From Phoma sp. XZ068 (lineage: Eukaryota; Ascomycota; Dothideomycetes; Pleosporales; Didymellaceae): a stretch of 64,000 bases of DNA. Numbering within the stretch: position 1 is the stretch's first letter; each line of letters starts with the position of its first letter. Of this stretch, positions 35,486 to 45,324 are shown one piece after another. The notes below the pieces were generated by a model that saw only the letters and a list, made by a program, of their open reading frames with translations, was not told where the DNA came from and made no database searches. The DNA lies in the NCBI GenBank assembly GCA_004835665.1, contig RBKR01000005.1, forward strand, positions 1,488,001 through 1,552,000, in the 5' to 3' direction. The translations under genes and the position numbers were made by a program.

Positions 35486-37892
35486 ATGGAGGCATCCTTG
35501 ACAGACGTGGTCCCAGCGACTGCGCGTACGACGCAAGACCCACCCATGCCGACACTTGCTAAAGTAGCTGTCTACCCTACACCAGACGGCTGGTTCGCCA
35601 AATGGGGTACTCAAGGCGCCGAGGCAGCTATATCAGCTAGTCCTACTACGTCACTGAGCGAACTAGAGAAGCAAGAGAGCGATATAAAAGAGGCTTACAT
35701 CCTCATGTGCAGGGGATATGACCGAGCGCCTGACACAGAGTCGAGCCCAGATCTGTCTACTGAGCCTCTCAAAGGTATGGTAGCAGAGTATGAACCGAAA
35801 GCCTACCAGCGACAATTTATCAATACAATTACGAAAAGTTACAACAATGGCGATGCGGGTATGTTGCTCGGAGCCATGGCAGGTTTAGGGAAGACTTCGG
35901 CTACTCTGGGTAAGCTCACATTGACTTTGCTTAATGTAGTTCACTAATTATCCTGTAGGTTTTGTCTCAGGCCTACCGAAGATCAAAGGTCGCCCTCACC
36001 TCATTGTATGCCCACTCAGCGTCATGTCGCACTGGGAAAATGAAGCGAAGAGATTTATGGACCCGCTGCCAAGGATCTGTATTTACCGTATGTCTGCAGG
36101 CTTTGGTGTTACTCTGCTTTTATTGATCATCGTGTAGACAACAACGCCTCATTGGGCACTCACTCTAAGTACGACCCACAAGATATCATAGACAACTATG
36201 ACGTCGTTTTAGTTACGTACGAGAAGGTCCTGCATGAGTACAAAGACCTGCAGAAGACCAAAACTAGCTTTGAGCATCGGTATAAGAACCAAAAGTCGGG
36301 AAAGCGCCCAATTCGGTGCGTCAGCACCCTGCCAGTCATTGATTGGCATGTAGTAGTGCTCGACGAAGCGCATCGCATATGCAACTCCAAGACTCAGACC
36401 TTCGCCGCGATGGACAGCTTGATATCGAGGTACAGACTTCCAATGACCGGTACTCCGTTTCAGAATGAGTACTCAGACGTCCAGTCGATGTTCAAATTCC
36501 TCAGAATCAAGCCATGGTGTGACGATGAGCTTTTTGAACGTGTAAGCTACCAATGCCTATATTCATTTGCCGTCACACTGACCACTGTAGTATTTCCTGC
36601 TCAAGAACAAGAGTAACAATGCTGCAGAGCTATTGATAGATCAACTCAATGCCATACTCGCTTGGTCGCTGAAGGCCTTCACCATTCGCCTTGACACCAC
36701 CGACAGCTTCGATGGGGAGCCAGTAGCGCAATTCACGGAGGGAGTTCAGGTGCAAATTTGGCACACATTGACAGAGGAGGAACAAGTTCATCAAGAATCC
36801 TTACGCTCACTGTGGGATGAGAATCTGCGAGAAGAGCTCCGATGCCGGGGTGAAGGTGGCAAGATTGAGGGGCCAATTTTCAAGGAGATCATCAAGGCAC
36901 GACTTGCGCTTATTCACCCGCTCTGCAACGATTATCCGTACGGCGAGTTAGGCAAAACAGACTTTCTCACCGACGAAGAGAGCGCAAACCTTCTATTCGA
37001 CCAACTCCGCGAACGCATTGTATCCGTACAAAGACAAGAGAATGCGACTGCAATGACCAATATGAACGCGTTGATAGACGCTACCAGAAAGGCATGGGTA
37101 AACTCATCGAGGATGGTTCGCGCCATCAACGTATACAAGAACCATGAGAAGAGACATCCAGGTTTCAAGAGCATTTTCTTCTCTGAGTTCAAGGCGGCGT
37201 TGGATATCACAGAGAACGCCCTACGCGATGCTTTCAAAGGTCGTGTTCGGATAGTACGGTATGATGCCTCCATGACTGATGACGAAAGGGCAGAGCGCGT
37301 GCGCCAATTTCAGTCTGACGACGAACACCATGTGATGCTCATAACTTGTCGCGCTGGAGGCCTTGGTCTCACTCTGACCAAAGCGACCGCGGTCTTCCAC
37401 ATCACCTCACCCTGGAATCCCCACCTCGCGCAGCAGTGCTCCTGCCGTGCCATTCGCATTGGCCAGAAGAAAGATGTTTACGTCTATACGTTCTATGCCC
37501 ATGACAGTATAGAGCGACGTATTAGTCTCAAACAGCGGCTCAAACTCGCTAAGGCGTTTAGGCTCATTGACCCAGATCAACAGCAGCTTGATATGATGGA
37601 TACTCTTAGGCATTGCACTTTCGAGGATTTTCGTACAATAGTAAGTGAAACGACAATGCAATGAATATGGACACGTCTTCTAACAGTAAAGCAGCTACAG
37701 GCCGCTCGAGCCGAGGCAAGGAGGCTCCAAGGGTCAGGCATCCGTTTGGAAGCAGTCTATCAAGACGACCAGATTGAGGATGACCTACTTGAGCAGTTGA
37801 CGGGTAAAATGACGGTAGAGGAATTGGAAGGACTCAACTACAGGGCCATGACAGCTCCTGACGATTTCAGGGTTGGCGAGGTTCTCAGATAA
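35486..37892 (+). CDS. SNF2-family ATPase/helicase-like protein, five exons, 734 aa
   Basis: A superfamily 2 DNA translocase of the SNF2 type. Exons: 35486..35909, 35959..36087, 36138..36541, 36591..37640, 37695..37892; four GT-AG introns of 49-54 bp, all in frame. Motif I reads GAMAGLGKTSATLG (near residue 131), where SNF2 proteins usually have DEMGLGKT. Motif Ia is LIVCPLSVMSHW, motif II LDEAHRI (near 259), motif III LPMTGTPFQN. The C-terminal RecA domain has AGGLGLTLTKATAVFHITSPWNP and motif VI CSCRAIRIGQ (near 603). The N-terminus has no chromodomain, bromodomain or RING; the C-terminus is a short acidic helix. It is shorter than typical remodellers. Role in chromatin or element biology is inference. 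Confidence 0.9.
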
Positions 37893-38035
37893 CAGAGTAA
37901 TGAAGAAGCGAGTGCAGATTTACATACGCGCTTTGCACTGTGCTGGGAACCTGGTGGTTGAAACCGGTACATGTACGTTAGGGCAAGACCCGAAGTGAGA
38001 TAGCGCACGCCAATCGTTCTGAAGCTGAAGCTGTG

Positions 38036-38410
38036 AACGCCTTCAACATCGCCCTCAAGCCTGAATTATACTGCAGAGTGTAATGGTTCACGTTGATTGC
38101 TACAGATACATCTTATTCTATATCATTGTCTTGATATGCAACCAAAACAGCTGACTATTGAAGCTACTATCTACGCATTGATACAGTGCGCTTTCAGATC
38201 AACGTGCGGAGGAATCACTGTACAGAATTAAGTCCATATCAACGCCTTCATAATTGATCTCAAGCCTACAATAGTGCAGGTTTGGTAATCATTGTTGGAT
38301 GTTTCAGATGCATCTTGCGCTATTTGGCCGTCTTGATAGTCATCCTGACCGACTGAATCTGTGGAGACTGCCATCTACGCATTGTTACGGTGCACTTTCA
38401 GTTGAATGTG
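38036..38410. repeat. Diverged direct repeat, two units of about 171 bp
   Basis: Unit 1 (38036-38206) and unit 2 (38240-38410) share the same order of blocks: AACGCCTTCA...CTCAAGCCT near the start, CAGATRCATCTT in the middle, and ATCTACGCATTGNTACRGTG with CTTTCAG near the end. They are equal in length and separated by 33 bp. They lie in the 3' flank of the SNF2 gene. Confidence 0.6.
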
Positions 38411-38801
38411 TAGACAAATACTGGTGTTCCGCAATCGCTATGTGGTAGTGTTGATATTGAGAACGTCTCCACGAAATGTGTGGCCGTCATATTGCAGTGG
38501 ACAAACAGGGATCACACAGCCATGCAAACGATGTTCATCTTCACCTTCATCGGTGCCCACCTCGTCGTCGCCTCCAGTTAGGGCCTTGGCGCCTCGCACT
38601 CATATTATCGCCCGCCTCGCGTGCCATACCTGCTCTTCACCACACACAACAAACTCGGACGCGCTTCTTGCGCAACACCAGCAGTCTCGAGACCTTGTGA
38701 GTGTGGTCAGCTAGGGTGCTTCCCGCTATAAGAGCTCTGTTAGGAGGCAGATACCTCTCCTGTGGAAGCTTGCTTCCACTCTCCCCTTCCCTTTCTCGTT
38801 G

Positions 38802-38945
38802 GCGCATTAACTTGCTGCCGACACCTGGTACGTGACGCATTCATTTGCTGTCTGTACCTGTGGTCCCTTCTCGTGGTTCTTTAGTGTCCTAGTGGCACTA
38901 TTGAAGCTCGTTTAGGCGTCACTGTCGTGTAGTTGGGCCAGTCCC
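38802..38945 (+). promoter_or_regulatory. Shared promoter block, copy at the SF1 helicase gene
   Basis: Contains an 18-bp motif GCGCATTAACTTGCTGCC at 38802 and a variant ACGCATTCATTTGCTGTC at 38835 (33-bp spacing), then GTCCTAGTGGCAC at 38886 and GGGCCAGTCCC at 38935, 36 bp before the ATG. The same elements in the same order and nearly the same spacing precede the zinc-finger gene at 45325. Confidence 0.7.
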
Positions 38946-38970
38946 GCTTCACTTCAATTCTTCTTTCATC

Positions 38971-41900
38971 ATGTCTAACATGAACCGCTTCGCTTCCCTT
39001 GCGGAGAGCTCTGCAAAGGGCAATACATCGCAACCAGGCCAGTCTACGCCTGCCCCTCCACCTCGGGCCGGTCGCAGCAAGAAGAAAGGCGCAAACAAGG
39101 CGCCTGCCGAGGAGCACTCTGAAAAGGACGATGATGGCATGGAGGAGCCTGAGGAGCCTGAGAGCATGGACATGGGTAACGTCGAGACGAAGGTCTACAA
39201 GCTCGGCAAGGATACGCCGCGAGAACTCCTCGACGAAATTCGGAATATGGACGCTGAACAATACACCGACACGCTGGCCATTGGCGACCTTGACGAGAAT
39301 CCAGACTTTGCCGTTTCGACTGCAGGCATTTTCGACCTCCGGGGCGCAGACGTGAACAAAAAGATGCTGCCTCAGGGCCTCGATGGAGGGCAGAAGCTCC
39401 GGACGACGATTTGGTTCGAAGAGCATATGGATCTCGTTGGCCAGCATCTCCAGCTCTCTTCCGCCGATGCTGAAGCCATGGACCTCGACAAGGAGCCGGT
39501 CTCCCCCAAGCCCCCAGCCAACGAATGCGCCAAAGTCAAATTCCATCTGGATACGCAGCACCCGCATATCGAGCTCAGCACCGTCAATCCAGCCACTGGT
39601 AAGGTCATTGCAACAAGAATCTTTGCAGACGAATTTCGCTGGAATGAGGCTGACTACTCCCCGAATGTACCACTGGAGTTCCGTGTCAGGCCGTTTGATC
39701 TTTCTGACGACGTTGTGGCGAAGACGCCTACTACCTGGAAACCAATCTGGGGGGTCATGAAAGCTGAAAAGCACTGCTTAATGATGATAGCTATCGCATT
39801 AGCATCATCACACGGTCAACGCATGTGGGAGGGCATCTCTGCTGACGAGCTTCAGGCAATCCGCGCGAATCCGACCAACACCGTCCGAGATCAGCTTGTT
39901 ACGAAACTGGACACAACCGCCAACTTCTCCCTATTCTTCTCCACCAAGAGAACTCAGGGTAACATCAACATGTGGACAAACAAGTTCGGCAACTACTTCA
40001 ATCGTCTCCTCGCCATCACAAAGCATTATGGACACTTCTGGTTCTATAGGCGCCAGGTTGAAATTGCGCTAGGTAGGTCGGACGAAGACGACATGGACAT
40101 TGTAGGTTCCGGATACGACGACCTCATTGCAGCCATCGAACAGCCTGGCATGCCAAAGATGAACTTCATCGTTCCTCGCTTCCTGGTGCGGGAATGGTCC
40201 GCAACCTTGACCACAAGTCCAGAAGGACAAGTCAGCTACTCCGACATCAAGCCCAACACTTGGGCGCCACTCGAGCTTCCTCCCGCTTACCCTGATGCCA
40301 ATGTCATGGCTTTTCTTTTGAAACTGGCCGTTGAAGAAGAACGCGCTTATTCAAGCCGTAGCATTGATGCTTTTGTACACAGCAGTGGCAATAAGTTCTT
40401 CAGAGGCAAGTACACTCACCTCATCGGCAACACCTACCTTGTGAGTGTCTACCTTGGCCGGGACAAAATGGTCGATGCCGACGTCAAGCTACCCACACCT
40501 GGTATGCGAGTGGAAGTCAAAGTTGATCGCGAGATGCACGAACCGCCTCAAGCCGCCACCACTGCCACGCTCCATGGAGTGGTCATCGACAGCGGAGAAG
40601 ACAACGACGACACCTTCTTTTGCGTCTGCGAATTGCCTGGCACCAAGCTGGAACTGGCCAATGGCAAGACCGACTTTGCAACGATCATCGAGTACATCAT
40701 TGACGATCTCCCGTACAAGAGGCAGATGAACGCCATATCTGAGCTTCAACGCATCTCATCCGACGATGCAGGCCCAGACGTCAAGTCTCTAATCTTTAAC
40801 CACAGCGGTGCTTCCAGGTCGAACATCTCTGCTGGAGATGAACTAACGGATGCCCAACGCCAGGCATTTGAGCAGGCGCTGAGCACAGGTTTTCCGTTCG
40901 CGCCAGATGAGTCACAATTGCGAGCCTGTCTCGATACTCGGGATTCTAAGACAGGCATGACCACCATCATCGGACCACCTGGCTGCGGAAAGACCGAGGT
41001 TGCCATGAGAATTGGATTCGGCCATGCCAGCCTTGATCGTCGCGTCATGTACACAGCTCCGACCAACGCCGCAGTACACACCCTTGTCGACAAATTCATT
41101 GAACACAATGCCCAACTTGGTGTACAAGGCATAGCAGATGACGACTGGGTGCTGTTCACCGGTGCCCACTGCAGAATTGGCAAGGCCTCTAGATTGCGCA
41201 TGAGGCAGGACGCTGGAGACGAATACTTTGTTCAATTGAACAACGCTTACGTTGAGTATTTGCGAGATGCAGAAAGCCGACAAAAGCATCCACGCTACGA
41301 ACAGACAATGGGCCACAAGCTTCTACTCAACATCAAGAAGTGGGCTGCGGACCCCTCGCTTGACATGGATGTCGAGGGTGAAGAGAATTTGCACCGGCTG
41401 TCTAAGAACTACCTCGAAATCGAAGAGAATCTTCGATACTACGACCCCACCAGCGCAAAGACAGCCCATGCGAACAAAGCGGTACTGGAAGAGCGACTGG
41501 GTTACGCATTACTCAAGCGCGTCAAGTTTGTCTTTTGCACCCTCTCCTCATCAGCCCACGACATGATGCTTGAGAGCGGCCTCTGGGACGAGGTCATCGT
41601 TGACGAAGCCGCACGTGACACGCGTTCTGGCATTGCCGTCTTCCTGGCCTCGCTGCATGGCCGGTATCAACACATCACCTGGTCTGGCGATCATATGCAG
41701 GGCGGAGGTGTTGTCAGCGGTGGCAACTCAAACACGGGCTACAATATCTTGGTCCGCAACGTATTCGAGCAACTTGCAGAGGTACTGAACAAGAAGCACG
41801 ACGATGCGATACCGACCGGCGTGTTCACGCTTGAACATTGCTACCGTATGAGCCAGGCGTTGGTCAAGTGGTCTTCGGATTACTGCTATGGCGGACGAGT

Positions 41901-42978
41901 CACATCAGATCTGTCAGCTATACAGTGGAACCAGGACCTTCGCAATACGCTCAAAGTGTTCTGGGCAGAACGCCTCCCCGACAGCTTCCGAGGAAGCTAC
42001 GAGCAAATCTGCTTCGATGTGACGGGCCACGGCATCGAATCCATGCAACCGCCCGGCAGCACGAGTCGCTACAACACCACTGAGGCCCAGCACATGGCCT
42101 ACTGGATCATTGAGCAATTGGCGTTTGTACCACCGCCCAACACTAAGGATAAGCAGTACGTGCGCATCCGAGGTAGCGATATCTGCGTCAGCTCCAACTT
42201 TACAGCCCAAGTCTCTGTGATCCGGCGAACGTTGCAGGAAGCTGCTCGAAACCACAAGGACCAGTACGTCCAACAGGAAGTCAAGAACGTGCTACTCATG
42301 CTAGAGACGACTGCAACGATCCAAGGCAAAGAGCGGCCCATCTCTTACTATTGTACAGTTCTTGCGGTTGGCCACTCCCGCCTGGAAGCCAAGGAAGATC
42401 TCCCGATTGGCTTTGTCGCGAACGTCAAGAACTTCAACGTATCAATGACACGCCAGCGAGTAGCCCGCTACATCTTTGGGGCTTTCAAACTTTTCGCTCA
42501 GGCCATCCGCGACAAGCGCAAGGTTGTTCATAAGTATGGCGAATTCTTTGCACACGTTCACCACATGGAGACCAGCGGCTTCATTCTAACAATGGAAGAG
42601 GCACAAGAATGGATGAACCGGCGCCGAAAGCCTGGTACTGACTTGGGCTTCTCGAAGTCGCTCCAGAGCGCAGTCACGTATGATGAGAAGCTAATGGAGA
42701 AGCCCAAGCCGACCAATACGTCAAGCCTGCACAACGTTGGTTCACGGCCGCAAACCACAGCTAAAGGTGGAAACACATACCAGCCACCACCTGCAAACAT
42801 CAAATATGGTGGTAAGCGCGACGGTGCAGGAAATCTTTTGGACACCAGCAAGGTCAACAAGAAGAAGTCACAGCATCGTAGCAAGCGAGCCGGAAAGAAG
42901 TTCAATGGCGATAAGCGTGACCCAGGTGGTGACTCTGGAGCTGCTGGAGCTGCTGCCGCCGGAGCTGCTTCTACCTGA
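38971..42978 (+). CDS. UPF1/NAM7-like superfamily 1 helicase, single exon, 1335 aa
   Basis: A large intronless gene. The first 110 residues are low-complexity (Pro, Lys, then Glu/Asp), beginning MSNMNRFASLAESSAKG. The middle has no domain I recognise. The helicase core starts at about residue 630. It has Q-motif-like LTDAQRQAFEQAL, Walker A GPPGCGKTEVAMR (near 668), motif Ia YTAPTNAAVHTLVDKF, Walker B VIVDEAARD (near 878), motif III TWSGDHMQGGG, motif IV EHCYRMSQAL and motif VI NVSMTRQRVARYIFG (near 1157). These are the AAA_11/AAA_12 arrangement of UPF1, NAM7, SEN1 and ZNFX1 type enzymes, which unwind RNA or DNA. The tail is basic (KKKSQHRSKRAGKKF) and ends Gly/Ala-rich. It is unlike the conserved UPF1 or SEN1 orthologues in its N-terminus, so it is likely accessory. 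Confidence 0.87.
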   Translation: MSNMNRFASLAESSAKGNTSQPGQSTPAPPPRAGRSKKKGANKAPAEEHSEKDDDGMEEPEEPESMDMGNVETKVYKLGKDTPRELLDEIRNMDAEQYTDTLAIGDLDENPDFAVSTAGIFDLRGADVNKKMLPQGLDGGQKLRTTIWFEEHMDLVGQHLQLSSADAEAMDLDKEPVSPKPPANECAKVKFHLDTQHPHIELSTVNPATGKVIATRIFADEFRWNEADYSPNVPLEFRVRPFDLSDDVVAKTPTTWKPIWGVMKAEKHCLMMIAIALASSHGQRMWEGISADELQAIRANPTNTVRDQLVTKLDTTANFSLFFSTKRTQGNINMWTNKFGNYFNRLLAITKHYGHFWFYRRQVEIALGRSDEDDMDIVGSGYDDLIAAIEQPGMPKMNFIVPRFLVREWSATLTTSPEGQVSYSDIKPNTWAPLELPPAYPDANVMAFLLKLAVEEERAYSSRSIDAFVHSSGNKFFRGKYTHLIGNTYLVSVYLGRDKMVDADVKLPTPGMRVEVKVDREMHEPPQAATTATLHGVVIDSGEDNDDTFFCVCELPGTKLELANGKTDFATIIEYIIDDLPYKRQMNAISELQRISSDDAGPDVKSLIFNHSGASRSNISAGDELTDAQRQAFEQALSTGFPFAPDESQLRACLDTRDSKTGMTTIIGPPGCGKTEVAMRIGFGHASLDRRVMYTAPTNAAVHTLVDKFIEHNAQLGVQGIADDDWVLFTGAHCRIGKASRLRMRQDAGDEYFVQLNNAYVEYLRDAESRQKHPRYEQTMGHKLLLNIKKWAADPSLDMDVEGEENLHRLSKNYLEIEENLRYYDPTSAKTAHANKAVLEERLGYALLKRVKFVFCTLSSSAHDMMLESGLWDEVIVDEAARDTRSGIAVFLASLHGRYQHITWSGDHMQGGGVVSGGNSNTGYNILVRNVFEQLAEVLNKKHDDAIPTGVFTLEHCYRMSQALVKWSSDYCYGGRVTSDLSAIQWNQDLRNTLKVFWAERLPDSFRGSYEQICFDVTGHGIESMQPPGSTSRYNTTEAQHMAYWIIEQLAFVPPPNTKDKQYVRIRGSDICVSSNFTAQVSVIRRTLQEAARNHKDQYVQQEVKNVLLMLETTATIQGKERPISYYCTVLAVGHSRLEAKEDLPIGFVANVKNFNVSMTRQRVARYIFGAFKLFAQAIRDKRKVVHKYGEFFAHVHHMETSGFILTMEEAQEWMNRRRKPGTDLGFSKSLQSAVTYDEKLMEKPKPTNTSSLHNVGSRPQTTAKGGNTYQPPPANIKYGGKRDGAGNLLDTSKVNKKKSQHRSKRAGKKFNGDKRDPGGDSGAAGAAAAGAAST

Positions 42979-43277
42979 ACGTGATAGCTAGAATTGAGCG
43001 TCATGGGTGGTTGGGTGGGTTGAGGACATCGGTTTTTCGGGAATGTCAACGGAGGGGATCCATCACTGTATGGAGCACGCCAGCTTTGCTACTGCGTGTG
43101 GGGCCGTTGACCAACTAACACAAGTTTGGTATTGTCATACCTGGGTACGTCGTTTTAGTCTTCAAGGGTTTACGGATTGCTTACTCTTTCTAGGTATAGA
43201 TGTCGCTCTTTTGAGGGATTTACGGTCGCACTTTGCACACGCCCGACTGAATCGCAGCTGCCGAGCAACATTCCACT
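42979..43277. other. 3' flank of the SF1 helicase gene
   Basis: No gene recognised before the minisatellite. Confidence 0.4.
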
Positions 43278-43382
43278 ACTGCACACCTTCTCACTGCACA
43301 CCTTCTCACTGCACACCTTCTCACTGCACACCTTCTCACTGCACACCTTCTCACTGCACACCTTCTCACTGCACACCTTCTC
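43278..43382. repeat. 15-bp minisatellite, seven perfect units
   Basis: Seven copies of ACTGCACACCTTCTC without visible mismatch. Because 15 is a multiple of three, open frames run through it on both strands (for example repeated Ser-His-Cys-Thr-Pro), but these are artefacts. There are no spacers, so it is not a CRISPR array. Confidence 0.9.
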
Positions 43383-43587
43383 ACGACACAGCAACTTTAC
43401 CGTCCCTGTGTCAGTAACAGCATAGCACATAGGGTCGGCTATGTGCATATCGACATCCCCGATCACTCTCTACATCAGACTGGCACACAACCACAGCTTT
43501 CTTCATTGATGGCTACCAACCATCGCAGAGCTACAGAATAGCCCTATTTCCACGTTTCATCCAAGAAACGGCACGAGTGCTGCTGGT

Positions 43588-44024
43588 ATGCCAAATACTA
43601 TCGAACAAGACTGCGACCTCTTCGTACAAGGCACCTGTCACCTCGAGGGTCGATACGTTCTGAGGCTCAACGATCATCTCAACGCTGCGTCGACTGTCGA
43701 TATCCATAATCACCACGATGGATTGAAGGTCTCCACCAACACCACCGACGCTACCTCGAGCAGATGACTTTGATCCCGGACACGATCGCTGCCTTCTGGG
43801 CACAACACAACGCGCTGCAAGCCCTCAAGCCTTCCGTCGAAAGCAAATACGATAACGCAGTTTCTCACACCATTGCGATAACCAAGAAGCTCAACAAATT
43901 GGCCACGTTAGTAAGCCCTAGCTGCGTTGGCTTCTGCTCGCCGACACACAGCGAAGGTGAGTACACAAGCCGCACCTGCTGCCACAGTTTGACCCAACAG
44001 TCGAGCAAGGTCGATTCCTGGTGA
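43588..44024 (+). other. Two overlapping small open frames, possible gene remnant
   Basis: A 59-codon frame starts MPNTIEQDCDLFVQGTCHLE at 43588 and ends in TGA overlapping the ATG (ATGA) at 43764 of a second frame, MTLIPDTIAAFWAQHNALQA, which has helix-like content up to about KLNKLATL. A GTAAGC donor follows at about 43911. This could be a frameshifted or spliced small gene. I recognise no family. Confidence 0.25.
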
Positions 44025-45157
44025 GGCAGAAGATTTGAGCGACTCGTGCTTACGCTGGACTCGTTCAACGCCAGTCAGCCCGCCGTATCACTGTAGCGTG
44101 CAACAAGGTCGGCGCAAGCCCGCGTTCATATGTGAACATGGCGTCTTCCATGCCTCTAACTGTACCGCTCATCTGTGCGGCGTTGTCGCTGGAACTATCT
44201 ATAAAATGAAGGCTATCATCAGACCTCTCTTGCGGCGCCAACGCGATATTTAGGCTGAATCTACCACTCTGCTGTTACCTTTGTCGCCGCAATGCTGCGA
44301 ACGCTGTCGAAGAACAGACTGGCTATCTGACCAGAACATCTGGTCTATGGTAGGCTTCTACATTCCCTATCATCAACACTTGCTGACCATGATCTAGTTC
44401 GTCGTGCTCGGGCCTGCCCATTTCCCTTCTCGCTGTTACCTCATGCGTGCAACGGATCTTGACACGGCAACCAGCAAGCACTTTATTGCTTACCCTCACC
44501 CCACCTTGATCGGCATATGGAAGAGAGTCAAAGAATCAATACGACAACCAGTGCTGCTATCTACGATGTGTGTATCTGCGTGTCCAGTGTGGATGACACG
44601 ATAAAATGGGAGCTGTCAATCGACACGGCGGAAGAGCCATTCTGAGCACGGGATTGGGAGCTTTCATAGCATCACGGTGGCCGCATCGCTAAAATTGAAG
44701 GAGATACCTTGGGAAGGTATCGGGACGCAAAACGTTCTGTGCGCTCTGCTCTATCCATGTTCATACGCACGTCATGTATCCTTTTGTATCAACTTTCATG
44801 CCTCATTGTATACATCCTCTGCACATTCTACTAGAATAATAACGCTCATAACTCATCTCTTCCCTTCCCTTCCTCTGTTTCTCGAGTTGTGCAGCGATTA
44901 GGTAATGCAGAGTGGATGCAAGCTGCTCCTTCCCTTCAAGTCCTCCTTCCCAAACACTCGCCATGACGCATGCGACACGCGACACGCGACTAGCGCGCTT
45001 TCCTCACCAACTTTGTAATTTCTCTCCTCTTCACCGTGTTAACCAACTTTGACCGCGACTGGTGATCGCTGAGGTATGTACACTGTGAACAACTAACGGT
45101 GCACAGGGCTCACATCCTGCTTTGGCTCTTCATTGCTACCTAGCAAAACAGGGTATA
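44025..45157. other. Intergenic, no gene seen
   Basis: About 1.1 kb leading to the zinc-finger gene promoter. Pyrimidine-rich near 44860-45030. No supported gene. Confidence 0.4.
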
Positions 45158-45300
45158 GCGCATTAATTTGCAGCTATCCCACGGAATTTGGCGCATTAAC
45201 TTGCAGCCAGTCCAACACAACCATTCACCGTTGTCCTTCGTTGTCCTAGTGGCACGAGGGAGCTCGGTGAACCGTTGTTGACAACTCGTGGGCCAGTCCC
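45158..45300 (+). promoter_or_regulatory. Shared promoter block, copy at the zinc-finger gene
   Basis: GCGCATTAATTTGCAGCT at 45158 and GCGCATTAACTTGCAGCC at 45191 (33-bp spacing), GTCCTAGTGGCAC at 45243 and GGGCCAGTCCC at 45290, 35 bp before the ATG. Collinear with the block before the SF1 helicase gene. Confidence 0.7.
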
Positions 45301-45324
45301 CGTGTAGTCTTTTTCTCTTCCTCT

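Noticed and set aside
43278..43382. CRISPR array
   Set aside because: Head-to-tail 15-bp units without spacers in a eukaryotic genome.
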